Source of the DNA: Lumbricus rubellus | Lineage: Eukaryota; Annelida; Clitellata; Crassiclitellata; Lumbricidae | Length of the DNA stretch: 64,000 nucleotides | NCBI GenBank assembly: GCA_945859605.1 | Contig: OX243822.1 | Location: 27,155,998-27,219,997, forward strand | Direction: 5' to 3' | Part shown: positions 42,484-56,760 of the stretch, piece after piece | Numbering within the stretch: the first letter of the stretch is position 1 | Layout of the letters: the number at the start of each line of letters is the position of its first letter | The notes under the pieces: generated by a model | Databases searched by the model: none | What the model was told of the DNA's origin: nothing | What the model saw: the letters and a program-made list of their open reading frames with translations, nothing else | Position numbers and translations under genes: made by a program

Positions 42484-45400
42484 TTATTGCCTCGAGGTTA
42501 ATTATTATTATTATTACTATTATTATTATTTGTAGTAGTATTAGTATTATTAGTAAATATTATTAGTATATTAGTATTTCACTATCATTTATTAATATCA
42601 TCATTGTTGTTGTTGCCAGATAATTGTAATTATATGACTCATTAAATGACAATAAATAATGAAAAAATCACCCACTATAACTCTATCAATCAATTATCCA
42701 CCAATCACAACAATGATCTCATTTTCCAGATTGCGAAGATGGAACGACTGAAGATCTACCGTGCAGCTGCTGCATCCGAAGACCATCATCATCCGTCTGC
42801 AAAGACCGCAGACAAACCAAAGAAGGAGAAGGATGAGGACGATGATGACGAGTACGTTCCGCCCGCAAGCGTCATCATTCGCAAACCCCTCCTCCCTCTG
42901 TCGCTGCCGGGGAACGGAAAAACGGAGCCAAAGTCGAGCGAAAAGTTTAGCGAAAAGCCGGAGCCAAAGCTGATCGAAAAGCTGATCGAAGAGCCGAGCG
43001 AAGAGTCGCCCGCAAGTGATGGTGTGAGTCCTCCGCTTCTGAAGAAGGTCGTAGTGGTTCGAAACGCTCCGTTTGTTTCTGGTTTCAAGATCGACATCGG
43101 GAAAACCGTTGATCCAAGTCCGGTTGTTGTTGTTGAGTCTGTTGCTGATCCAGTGGGTGCAGTGGTCACTGGCCGACCAAAACGGTGGGTTCACAGCATT
43201 GTACAGGTTTTTCGATTGAGTTTTAGATCTCGGATGCTACATAAATGTTATGGCAAAATGTAACAAATGTGATGTAGTTTGTATGCAGTGCCCTTTGAAT
43301 GTCGATCAGAATTGTGTGAAGGTGTAAAATTAGCTATTTGATTTGTTTCATTTAAATTACTTTGAGACATCATTGAATATTAGTGTATATAGTTAAGTAA
43401 GTAAGTGGCCTTTATCATCTAACAAGCACACGTGAATTGCATATAATTACATTGCTTAAGACGATTACATTAATTAAAAAACCTACGACATTTGACAGTA
43501 GATTTTAGAGTCACTAAAAATGCATCTGTTGAACAAATTTGATTTAATGAGAGTCAGCATGAAAGGAGTAAATGATTGTCTTCAGTAGTAGCCTACCTAT
43601 TGAGAAATATAAACGTGGAGTTGTTTATATATATGTGTAAAGTTTAGTGACAATGAAAAGTATTTAAGATTTGAAGAAGATGAGATTGTTGACTTGTTTC
43701 ACCTGACTCTACTTTGTTTTGTTTTTGATGTTTTGAAGGGCTGTTCGAAAACCAGCTCAGTACCGTGATATGGACGACGATGAAGTGGAAGGAGAAGAAG
43801 GCGAGAAGCCGGTTAAGAAGAGTAAGTTGTAATCACTTTGGTTAAAAGCTCTGAAACATTTTTTGCATATAAATTTCCCTTTATAGATGATCTTTAATGT
43901 TGTGTGCATCATATGAAGCTGACCTATTAAGAGCGATAGAAATAGTTGCTGAAGGTCCATAAACAATGTAAACAGCGTCCATCTGGGGAGCATGAAGCTC
44001 GGGCAGTACTCTCCTTGTTATAAAACCAGTTGGACACTATTTGGTGGTTTTGGTGCCTTTGAACTGCTAGGGATCAATTAAGTTTTAGTGAGTAAGTAAG
44101 TAAATCGACTTTGGTTCTCAGTTACAGACTGCGTTCTTAGTTACAAACGACATTATTCATAAGCATATACCTGTACATTCAAAGACAAGAATAGTCAGGA
44201 TATAGCACGCAAATAAGAAATCAGCTTTGTGTTATCTATGAGCAGATACCATTGGCATATTTATCAGTTTCAAACCTCCCGAAATAAATAATTTCCTCTT
44301 TTTTAACGAATTCTACGTATTTTTTTACCACGTCCACCTTATTGTTTTCTGTGAAATGAATATACGAATGTTGCACAACATGGGAAGTTCATTCCTACCT
44401 TTGTTGCCAGGGAAGCTGACGAAAGTGGCAGATGCCGACTGGGGAAGTTCACAGGAAGTGGTCGAACCATCTCGCCGAGGCCGAGCCAAGAAGAAAGCGG
44501 CCGTCGCTACCGATGACGCAATCACCGTGACGACTTCTGTTGCCACGACGACCAATGATTCCATTGCCTTGGACGTCACCAGCTCTGTTCCGGGTGCGGT
44601 TGTCGAGGAAGTGGTTACCGATGGCAACTGGGTCGACGAGTGTCGTTCGTTGACTGTTCCTCCGTTGCCTGGAACATCGGTTCCAGTTCCGGCTCCAAGT
44701 TGTTCCTCCTCACAAGACTCCGGTAAGTAATAAGTAGGGTATAGATTCCAGCTTTAAGCACATAGGTTTCTAAGGCCTTAGTGGGCCTCCCTTCATCATT
44801 ACAACTCTTGTGTCATTTTGTTTTCATTTATTCCTTTTTTGCATTTATATAGCAAGAAACTACTCAGAAGTCACAACTAAATGTGGTCCGGTCTCCAAAT
44901 TTTATCACTCTGATTGATGAGTTTCAGCATTGCGCTTAGTAGTTGATGCCTTCACAACTAACTGACATTGTGATTTGAAAGATAATAATATTATTCTTAA
45001 TTTGATGACAGGTGAAATCGATTCTGGTGATGAACTTCCAGATCTTGATTTGGTTGATCTGCCTGATCCAGCCACATCTGGTCAGTTCCATTCATTTAAT
45101 CTGGGTAGGAATGTTAAAACGACGATAATGATAGTTATAGTAATGATAATTATAATAATGATAACAATCTATATAAATAAAAATGAAACTTTCCAATAGT
45201 TTGTAACACAATCACGCCCAAAGTTACGCACCGATTGTTTTGAAAATTTACCAAAACCTTCCATTCCAATAGCACAGTGTCAGAAATTTTTTCCCCGAAA
45301 AAAACCCCAATCGTTTCCACAAAAAGTGAACTTTGCAATTCGTTCGACGGCCATTTGCAAATTCAACAAAACAGCAGGGCTGCCAGATTTCACACACAGC

Positions 45401-48400
45401 AGACAAAACATGAATGAGGTCGCGTGCTGTGACGTCATAAGTGAGTCGCAAATTAATTTTCGAAAGCGGCCTTCCATCATTCCTGGGCTCTATCCGATGT
45501 CAGGAGTGGACGGTGTGACGGAGGAACGGAGCGGAGGGAGGGGTAGGGGAGGTCTTTTCTGCCACAGCAACGCGTGGCTGGGTACAGCTAGTAATAAGTA
45601 TAAAAGTTATGATAATAATAATGAGACTTAATCATGATGACGATGATGTAAAATAATAATAACTACGAAATAGTGGTGACAGTAATAGTAATAATAATAA
45701 ACGGAACTGTCCTGAGTACGGACATGACTTTCGCTTTGTCTCTGCTTTAATCGATTACAATATTCGTCATCACTATCTTTGGGAAGAGGTATTATGATTT
45801 TTTCAATGATTTGAAGTGCCTAGCTTGAATTTAAAATGTTTTTATATATTTTAATTGCCATTGGTGTTTGTTGATCTGTTTTTGTTGAACTGTTTCCCTG
45901 ATCTGTTTTGATCTGTTTTGCTAATATGTTTTGATCTGTTTTTGGTTTGACTCGTGATCATTGTTTTCTTTCCTGTAGGCTTGGGAAAGCAGAAGTACGG
46001 AAAGTCAACCGGTCGAACGAAAGGCCGTGGACCGAGAGCGACGCTCATCATCTGTCCACTCTCAACGCTCAGCAATTGGCTGGTTTGTGTCAAGTTTCAT
46101 TGTTATCGATTGTGTTACTAATATGATAAATTACTGTCGGGCAGAGTAGTAGTAGATTGGTTGGAGCACTTGTTGTCTTGTGATGTAGACAGTAAGAATT
46201 TGAGCATCGTCCTTTGATGCTATTATAAGGGACCTTGAGGAAGTTTTTCACTTGCAATTAATCTGCCATGTCAAGTATATTGTTGTAATTGTAATCAAGA
46301 CAATTTACATAGCATCGTCGGTAGCAGGTTACTAGCCTAATACATTTGTCAAAGTTCAGCATGAATGCAAACAGCTCGAAAGCAGACTTTGCAGTTTTAA
46401 CTGTTTTCTAAACAATGGTGTTCAAGAATAAGTTTGTCGGTGGTCTGTGATGTAAACAAGTTTGGACATTGGTTTAACCCTTCGCTGACCAAAGTGTAGT
46501 AACTGGAAATCCTATAATTATCCTCTGTTTTTAAAAGGTTAACCAATTGTTTGTCTGTTTGCTTTGACCAGGACCAGAATTTAGAACTTATTGGCTCATT
46601 AGGCTACTTATCGGAGATTTTTCAATACATCCATAATTTTCCATTTGGACATCTGACTGAATCTACTGAATTTGTTTTTCCCCGTTGCTTTAAACGATCG
46701 TCTGTCTGTTTGCTTTGAACAGGACCAGATCGAAGAGCATGTCGACGAGAGAGTTCTGCTTCAGGTCTTCACGTATTACGGGTCGTCACGCACCGCCGAT
46801 CACGAAATGTTGGCCGATCAGGACATTGTCCTCACCACCTACCAGACAATGGCCTCGGATGCGAAGGCCAGCGGTCCTCTGCTGAAGGTCCACTGGCTGA
46901 GGATTGTCCTCGACGAGGGACACACCATTCGTAACCCAGCCGCTCAGATGACGAAGGCCATCCTGTCCCTGAGGGCCAATCGCAAGTGGGTCGTCACAGG
47001 TCGGCCTTCGCTTGATCTATGCAGCCATTCATTCATTATTAGAATTTATATAGCGCCCCTTCAAAAAACTATTCAATGGCGCTCCCAGCCCAGCCACGAC
47101 TAAAGAAAAAAGATTTAAGGGACTGAGGAAATGAAGATTGACTGGTCAGGTGGAGGAGATGTCGTCATTGTTTGTTTCTTAATATTTATGTTTTTATGCG
47201 ATCATTGTTTTCGATTTGGAGATTATTTTTATTTGTGATTTTATTCTTATTTATTTACTGAATTACAGAGTGCATTAACTGTTTCGTCTTCTTTAGTTCT
47301 CTGCCGTCCAATGACGCCACGCATATCTGTTCTGTGCATCCATCTTTAGCCCTCTGTAACCGTCCTTTGTCATCATCCAGTCCAGTAGCATTGTTCTTGG
47401 TCTTCCTCTTGTCTTCTTCCACTCCATTCTTCCTTCGATGATGTCTCGTACTATGGTGTCACTCCTCATGATGTGGCCAATTCAGTTTCTCTGTCGCCTC
47501 CGTATTGTCTCCAGCTGTTTATATTATTGTAATTCTCATATTGTTATTTGCTTCTATTGTTATTTCTTCGTATTGTTATTCACTTTTTTTCTTTGTTGTG
47601 TAGGAACGCCAATCCAGAATGCGTTGAAGGATCTGTGGTCGCTTGTGAGGTTCCTGAACGTGGAACCGTTCCAGGAGAAAGTCTGGTGGGATCGGACGAT
47701 TGCTCGACCTCTCTCCTATGGAGACGAAAATGCCGTCAAGTATGCACGCATCGATTGATTGGTTTATTGATGCACTGATTGGCCGATTGATTGATTGATT
47801 TATTGATGCACTGATTGGCCGATTGATTGTTTGGACAATTGGTTTATCAGTGTTTGATGAATTATTGATTGATTGAGCGGTTGATTTGTGGATTGAGGGA
47901 TTGGTGGAGTGGTCCAATGTTGATTGAGGGTGTGATTGAATGTTGGAGTGATTAGAAGGTGGATTGATTGATGGATGGAGTGACAGTGATTGTATTTGGA
48001 AGTAAGGTCAGGTGACAGACAGTGATCCTGAAGACGGAAACAGCCAAAGCACTGATTGTTTGTATGTGCACTTGTTATAGCACCCCTTCAAGCTCTCCCT
48101 CCCTACTCAGAGGCGCTCCCGAATGCAGAGCGGACATTGATTGGTTGTGACACAGTTGGTTCAAGGAAACTAAATGCCAGGTTTAGAACTTCGTGTGGGA
48201 AAGCAACAACGGTTATGTGCACCAACGTCAAAGTCACTAATGGAGGAAATAGAAGAGTTTTATACGGCTCTGCAGAGGACAGTTCAGAACTCTTCAAAAC
48301 TTGATCATAGTTATAAGATATTTCGATACAAAGGTTGTAAATGACTGAAGGCTCTGATTCAGTGTCACATTGAAACACAGCTTTTCCACGTCTCCTGATG

Positions 48401-51400
48401 ACGAGCATAAAGTCCATCATGAAGCACTTGAAAACTGTGCTGGAGTCGGGAGCGCCTCTGAGTAGTTTCCTTGAAGAGGCGCTATATAAATACTTGAATG
48501 AATGAATGAATGAATGAATCATACTTCTTGTTTTACCATCTGGTGATTGTACAATCGGTGAATTGATTGCATTCTTGATTGTAGGAGGGTGCAGGGTCTT
48601 CTGGGAATGATTGCGTTGCGTCGTGTGAAGACGCAGATCGTTGATGGCAAACCGTTGATTGAATTGCCATCGCGAGACGTCTTTGTCGAGACGGTCAAAC
48701 TTTCTGCGGAAGAACGGATGATATACGATACGATGCAGAACGAAGGGAAACTCATCGTCAGCAAGTCAGTTCTTGTTTCAATCGCTCTGTCAATCAATTT
48801 TACGTCATTCTTTTCTTTGTCATTCGTTTAAATCACTTTGTCAATCAATTTTACGTCATTCAATTCTTTGTCATCCGTTTCAATCACTTTGTTAATCAAT
48901 TTTATGTCAGTCTTTTCTTTGTCATCCGTTGCAATCACTTTGTCAATCAATTTTACGTAATTCTTTTCTTTGTCATTCGTTTAAATCACTTTGTCAATCA
49001 ATTTTACGTCATTCAATTCTTTGTCATCCGTTTCAATCACTTTGTTAATCAATTTTATGTCAGTCTTTTCTTTGTCATCCGTTGCAATCACTTTGTCAAT
49101 CGATTTTACGTCAATCAATTCTTTATCATGCTTTTCAATCACTTTGTCAATCAATGCTCCAATCAATCAATTCTTTGTCATCCATTTCAATCATTTTGTC
49201 AATCAATTTTACGTCATTCTTTTCTTTGTCATCCGTTTCAATCACTTTGTCAATCAATTTTGCATCATTCAATTCTTTGTCGTCCATTTTTTGATCATTT
49301 TTTGAATCAATATTTCAATTAATTCTTAGTTGCTAACTTTTGTGAATTGAATTGATTTGTAAATCACTTGTAATATTTGCTCTAATTATCATGACTATGA
49401 TTAAGGTTATTAATAGTATGGATCATGGATGTTGCAGATACTGTCGTCAGGGGACGTTGTTGCATCACTATGGAGAGGTGATGGCGCTGATGATGCGGCT
49501 GCGACAGATGTGTCTCCATCCTTTCCTCGTCGCCAAAGCTGCGGAGGCAGCTCAGAAAATGATGGGTACGCCTTTAGACATTGTAACGAATTTAAGAAGT
49601 ATTCAAACTCATCATTGAGTTGTTTCTCAAGGTTTACGTTACAAGTGCACTCAACATTGTTTGCTGTTTTATTGGCTGTTTATAAAGATAAGATTTATAG
49701 ATAATAATATTCTCTTGTACACCAATTGCTATTCGCTTTTTGGTGTACAGACATGGTATGATAAACAAACGTACATAATTTCTATATCCAATCAAGGAAA
49801 TATCATCTCCTTTGCAGACATTTTGCCATATAATGTCCTGGTTTTTCTGTTTTTTTACCATTGTTTTTCTTTATTTTATGTTTTACCATTATGTCCTGGT
49901 TTGCCTTTTTACCATAATGGCCTCCCTACTATGATTCATACTCAGATTTTATCTGGAAGCGCTTCTGTTTCTGTGTGTTTCCTTAAAAACTTTTCTGTTT
50001 TCAGGGGATCTTCGCACTGGGAGCGCCTCTGCTCTGATTAGATTTACTCTGAGAGGCATTTATAAATCCTAGTATGGTCCTGGTTTTCTATTTTACCATA
50101 CATAATGTCCTGTTTTTCTGTTGCTACGGTAACCAGAGACGCAGCCGTGCGATGCGATGACGTCAGACGAGTTCCGCAAGAAGTTGATCGAGAAGATCGT
50201 TCTTGTTCTGAAGAGCGGATCTGACGAGGAATGCGCGATCTGTCTCGATCAACTGAAGACGCCCGTCATCACTCACTGCGCTCACGTCTTCTGCCGACCG
50301 TGCATCGAGGCCGTTATCAACACCGAAAAGGTAAATAGCGACCATTTGTAGGGCGCGGTGGTGTAGTGGTGGCGTCGTTGCCTTGGAGCCGGAAGGTTCG
50401 AGGTTCGAATCCACCTCGCTGCGTAAGGACCTTGGGAGAGTCCTTCACTCACAATCGCTCAGCGCTTCGGCGTGAATCTCCGATTCAGTGTCCGCTCTGC
50501 ATTCGGGTGCGCCTCTGAGTAGAGAGCTTGAAGGGGCGCTATAACAAGTGTACATACATACAAACATTGATTATAAAAAAATTATGATAATAATAATAAT
50601 AATAATGATAATAATAATAATAATGATGATGTACGTTATTCATCCTGACTTGACTTCGTTTTGTGTGAATCCGGCAGCCCAGGGTTCAATATCACCGAGG
50701 TTACGCAAGGGTTATAGTGCTTGCATGGTTATCTGATATAATAAGGTGATACCATTCTTTATTTCTTGAAGATTTCTTAAAAAGGACGTTGTAGGTCGCA
50801 GGGCTAGACTTGCAATTGTGCAAGGCTTTTTTAACATGCACTTGTACACAAAATGTTCAGTTCTAAATGGATTTGTACAGTTGTAGAAGCACTTCTGCAC
50901 AGTTAAAACTGGCAAAAAGGTCATTGTCCTCCGATTGAAAGTAATTTACCACGGAGGATGGGAAAGGAAAGAAGGGGGGTTGTGCAGTTCCAAAAATTCC
51001 TTAAAAACAGCCCTTCAATCGTGATGTTTTGATTGTGTTTAATTATTATAATGTACATAAAATCATTGTCTGAACGTTCACGATAAGTTTCTAAAACGTA
51101 TTTAGTATATTTTCAAGTGAATTAGTGTGGCTGGTGTAGAATTTGTCTTTTTTGTTGATATCAACATTCATCAAAGTTGCAATAATTATGTCTTCTATCA
51201 TGACACCAAAATATGTATCACTATAAGGTTAGGCGCAACATAAACACCTTGACATTGAAGATGTTAGACGCTATAAATAGCTTGTTTCCCATTGATAAAT
51301 TACTGTCTTCAAAACTTCCTATTGAAATAGATATGATTTATTTGAACACCTTAAAATTGAAGTAAAATGCAATATTTAAATAGTTTTCAATACAAAGCGC

Positions 51401-53256
51401 AATTTTTTAAATCACAAATATAATTATTATTAGTCTTTCCATAAACACCTTAGAAACATTAGCGACGATTGCTATAAATACAGCTTTTTCTATATATGGT
51501 TTAATTGCGTCAAAAATCTCATGATTGCAAATTATTGGTTATTGAGATAACGTCTAAAGGTGGCCCCAGAGCCGCAGTTAAATGAAGACATTGTCAATGT
51601 CATTATCAGATTGTTCCCGTGTAGACTCACATTAAAAACGTCCTGATAAAAAATCATCCGGAAGAACATTTTGTCTAACCTTTACCGAACACATCACTAA
51701 GCTTACACGCTCTTCCTACTTCCAGTTAAGGCGTCTCAGTGCTTTCGCAAATCGATTTCGTCTTTGACCTTGGGGGGAATTAGGCCACCCTATTGTTCTA
51801 TTGTTCATGCCTTCGTCTGTTCACTGATTGACTATTTTAATTCTGTCCGTGTCGTGTAGCTTCTCTGCAGTTATGTCGGTCTCATCGTTAAGAAAATTCT
51901 TCTTCCTCTGGTTCTCTGTCCCTATGAGCAGGTTCAAATATCCGACGTTGCCATTGCTCTCGATGTTGGGCTTCCTTTACTCATTTGTCGTCATCCAGTT
52001 CAGCAGATCGTGGTCTTCCTATTATTCATTCTCTTTTTCTTTTTTAACCGATCTTTATAATGAATCTTCTGTGAGTGTGTGTTTTATCCACTATTTTGTC
52101 TCTTCCTCATTGTGTTTATCTGGTTTTCATTCATCGCCAATCATTCACAACACTTCTTCGTTTCCTATTATGTTCCATCCAGCCATAGGTGCAATCATGT
52201 CCTAAAAGTTGGGGGGACCATAAAGAATCACATCCTAAAAGTTGGGGGACCATAATAATAAAGTTAGGGGACCACTCAAAAGTTGGGGGGGACACGTCCC
52301 GTGGGTCCCATAGGGTGGTTGCGCCTATGCATCCAGCTGAATTTCTGATTATAATTAACTCGTAATACTATGGCCGTAATAGTTTCTGTTTGACAATATT
52401 ATGAACCAAAGTTGTTCGCCTTTATTTGACTTGAGACGGACGCTGACAGAAAAAGTCACTTTTAAGAACTTAAATAATTAAGGATGACCTTAAGCGGAGA
52501 ATATTAAATATTGTCCAGAAATGGATTTATATATAAAATATGACAATTCAAATAAAAAGGTGTGCAAATAATTATGGTCTCACACAGATTCAACATTATT
52601 TTTAGGGCATAGCCGGGTGCCGTTTTTCAACCGAGTACCGGGTCCGGGTAGTTTGAATAAAATCTGCCGGGTTCGGGTACCGGGTCGGGTATTAAAAGTA
52701 ATCGTTAATCTCTAAACTGAGTAGTATGTCTCCACTTTGAATGCGAACACCACTCAGTTTGTTAGCTACCTTTGTTGAAATTGAGTAAAACTCTTCCCTG
52801 TCAGAGTTTTACTACAGTTGAGTTCTGCCAGGGGTTATTGATTGAGAGGTGCCAGTAATATCTGTTCATGAGCTCTGTGGATAGAATCATTCTATAGTAA
52901 AGACATGCTGATCTGTCCAGTCAGGCAAGAGGAGGTCAGAGGTCAGCAGCCCTGATATACAGTCCTGTTTCTGTGGTGTATGCAGTCCAACTACTTGTAG
53001 ATACATTTCACAAAGTGCACCATCCCTTAATCTGTGAGATGTATACTTGGTTATATTAGGGAAGGGGCCGTTAAGCTTGGCTGCAGAATCATATCAACAG
53101 GTGGAAGGTATCCCTTCTAACAAGTCCTAGTCTCTCTGACTTCAATGAGAGTGTGACAGACCAAACAGACTTTAAAGATAAGGGATTAACAGATGACCAC
53201 TAGCCAACCTATATCCTGGGGTAGCTATGGTCAGTGAGCAGCACCTGTATGTATAA

Positions 53257-53330
<74 letters not shown>

Positions 53331-56300
53331 GAATATAATATGTACATACAAAATATCATACATATATACACTCTTCCCCTTTCTATACTTCTTCACCTTC
53401 TACCACAGTTCCTCCCCTCCCCTTCATCATCTCCTGTCTCTCTCTGTTAGATATTTCAAACAGCCAAGCAGCAGGAGGAAAAGGTAATAGACTAGAAAGA
53501 GGGGGAAGGAAGAAGGGGAGGGGAGAAAGCATGAAATAGGGTGCCACTCTACTATCTAAATGTATATATTATTCCTCTTCTCCCTCACAGTCTACCACTG
53601 TTCCGCTCAGGAAGGGGTAGTAGAAGAAAAAGAGGAGGAGGAGGAAAGACAGCATGGAAGAGGGTGATACAAATTCTCCCCTCCTCCTCCTCTTGATGGT
53701 CCCCTGTTTGAAATAGGATAGTCTAATATAAAGCAACCATCAGCAGGCTGTCTGTTCTGTGATTGTCTGTTCATTGTACTGCAATGCCCAGTTGAGAGAT
53801 CTTGCAGGTTAACTGTTAAGCCATTTGATGTGTGGTATGCTAAATTCATAATTACCCACCCGGCCCGGAAGACCTTTCATCACCGGTTCCGGTTATCTGC
53901 CGGGTGTCAAATACCCGGCATTACCGATTAACCGGGTCAGCCCCCGGCTATGCCCTAATTATTTTGTGCTTATAAAGACATCTTTGGATAAATTGTCGGT
54001 TTGTGAGTATGGACTGCATTAATTGTATATTGTAATTATGACAACTTTAAGGTATTTTTTAAAATATACAACAACCGAAAAATCTCTGCGTAATTGGTTT
54101 CGTAAAGTCATAGTTCACATTGCCCTCAAGCTTTGTTCCAGAAAAGTTTCTAAATAGCATTTTGTGTACTTTTAATTGGAGAAGTGAGCATGGCAACGAA
54201 TTTTTTCCTTTTCTGTGAGATCAATACTGGGGTGCAGTGGTTTAGTGGGTATGTTCATTGCCTGGCAGCCGAAGGGTTGCAGGTTCGAATCTACCTCATG
54301 TTGCCATGTAGGGACCTTGGGCAAGACCTTCTCTTGCAATTGCTCAGCGCATCGGCGTGAAACTCCGATGCAGTGTCTGCTCTGCAGTCGGGAGCGCCTC
54401 TGAGTAGCGAGATTGGAGGTGCGCTATAACAATTGCACATACAAATCACAGTGGCAATAATAATATATTTAAAAAAGAAATATACTGATATTATCACCGT
54501 TTGTTAGGCGACAGTTATACACCTTGAAATTGCGGACAGAGGATGTTATATACATCTCGGTTTTTTTAGGTTAATTAATCGTATAGCACAGAAATGCAAT
54601 ATTTATAAATCTATCGCCCACCACAGCCACAATAATAATATATCTTTTTACTCTGAAAGATCTATAATCGTTCAAATAGAAATATTCTTAAACACCTTAA
54701 AATAGAGTAAACAGATATAATAAGATTCTCGTTTTCAAAATATAGGGCAATGTTTTTTACTTATCGTGCATCACGATTGCATGTTGTCGAATAAGATTAG
54801 GAATTATTATTGTCGCAATTTGCAAAAAGTATTAGCATTGTTAGGTTTTCCATAAACACCTTAAAAATTTTCTCGACGAATGTTATAAATATCGCATTTC
54901 CAACACACGTTGCAACTTCATGGCTTTATCCCGGTTCTGAAGTCAGAGGTCCTCTGCATAGTTTCCTTGAAGGTGCCAGCGTTGCCACTCCTTGGGTTTT
55001 TTCACAAGATCTTGGGTTTTTTGATCCGAACTTGGGAAATGGGGTTTTTTTGCGAGGAACTTGGGTTTTTTTCTTGGGTTTTTTTTCGGCGCAAAAAATC
55101 TTGGTTTTTTTCCCCGAACTTGGGAAATGGGGTTTTTTCGTGAAAAACTTGGGTTTTTCGGGCAAATCTTGGGTTTTTTGCTTGCGAACCGAAAATTTTT
55201 CGACATTTCCTAAAGATTTGAACGAAATGACTAAAAAAAAAAGGTCATCAGATTTTTTGGACGGTAAAATGGAAATTTTTTGGGAAATTTCGGGAAAAAT
55301 TTTGCTGGACGACTAAAAAAAAAAAGAAAAAAAAAGGTCGTCAGAAATTTTTCGGACGAAAATTCAGAAAATTTCGGAAGATTTGGGCAACTTGGGTTTT
55401 CTTTGGTTTTTTCGACCGACCAACTTGGGTTTTTTTAAATTTCAGAGTTGCAACGCTGGAAGGTGCGCTGTATAAGTTTCTGAATTAATGAAAGTTCTGA
55501 CTAATTGATGTATTAGAAGATGTTGATGTTCAATATGCTGAAGACGTTTAATGGTGGCTTGAGGTGAATGGAAAGTTGAGAAATGCGATATATACATGTA
55601 TGGCACATTAAAATGATTTAGTATGCCTTAAGTTTCTCTATTGCAAGTCTTAGAATCTGTATTTTTGTGACATCTTGCGGATAAATTGGTAGACTAAATG
55701 CAAAAAAGAAATATTTGTGATGCTCTCACTGCACGTAATATGGGGGGGGGGGACAATCTGTGTAAACTGATAGCATGCATGCCGTAATATAAGAAAATAT
55801 TTATATTAAAAGCGCCACCTTGAGCCTCAGGTAGGATTAGACCTTTATTCATATCATACAAAAATTTTGCGAAAGAGCCTGGAAGATGGTTTTCGGATAA
55901 CTGGAATTTTTATTTTTTAAAATTTATTTTATTTATTTATTCCACAGTTTAACGTCGTCCTATGACTTCAATGGCCGTTGACAACAATACATAAAAATAC
56001 ACAATGCAACGAAAACAAATTTCTAGCATCCTAAAAACACCATCAACAGGACTGGTGTTTGAATGAAGCTTCACAAATTCATAAATGCTCAATCATTAAC
56101 TTAAAATAGTTCATCTTACATTTCCTATGCTCATAGTTTGTGTTGACAGGGTTATCTATTAAAATTTAAATAACATTGTTTTATATCAAGAATTGCAGTT
56201 CAAATGACCAACGTTAGGCAATTATTGTCTCACAACACCAATTCAAACCATAACTTCTAAAAAGCAATTATGATTACAGCTGTTCAATACATTACTCAAC

Positions 56301-56724
56301 ACTGGATTTTAAACGAAAGCTGCGTATTTATAGTTTCTTAATTACAAGACTTAAAGGTGTTTAAATACAACCTTTTCAATTGCCTTAAGTGTCGCTTTAC
56401 CTTAAAATATGACTAACTTCTTCTCTTAGCGTAACGCTTTGATCTAAACGCTACGTTACGTTTTGCAGCCGATGGCGAAATGTCCGATGTGTCGCGGTCA
56501 GTTGTCACTCGACACGCTCGTTGAAGTTCCAGCTGATTACGGAAAGCAAGAGGCAGATATCACGACCGATCAACCGTGGCATGCCAGCAGCAAGGTAGAA
56601 CTATTGCTGCACTGATGCTACGTGTAATACTTGAATACATGTCATGAATAACCATGCTGCTGCTGAGTAATGTTTTCGTATGAACTTGCATGTAGAATTG
56701 TTTTTAATAATGATAAAAATAGTA

Positions 56725-56760
<36 letters not shown>

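Noticed and set aside
48776..49312. CRISPR-like array
   Set aside because: No distinct spacers; it is an ordinary 51-bp tandem minisatellite in an animal intron.
54810..55316. GF-rich open frames
   Set aside because: Made by the CTTGGGTTTTTT array of the MITE at 54977.
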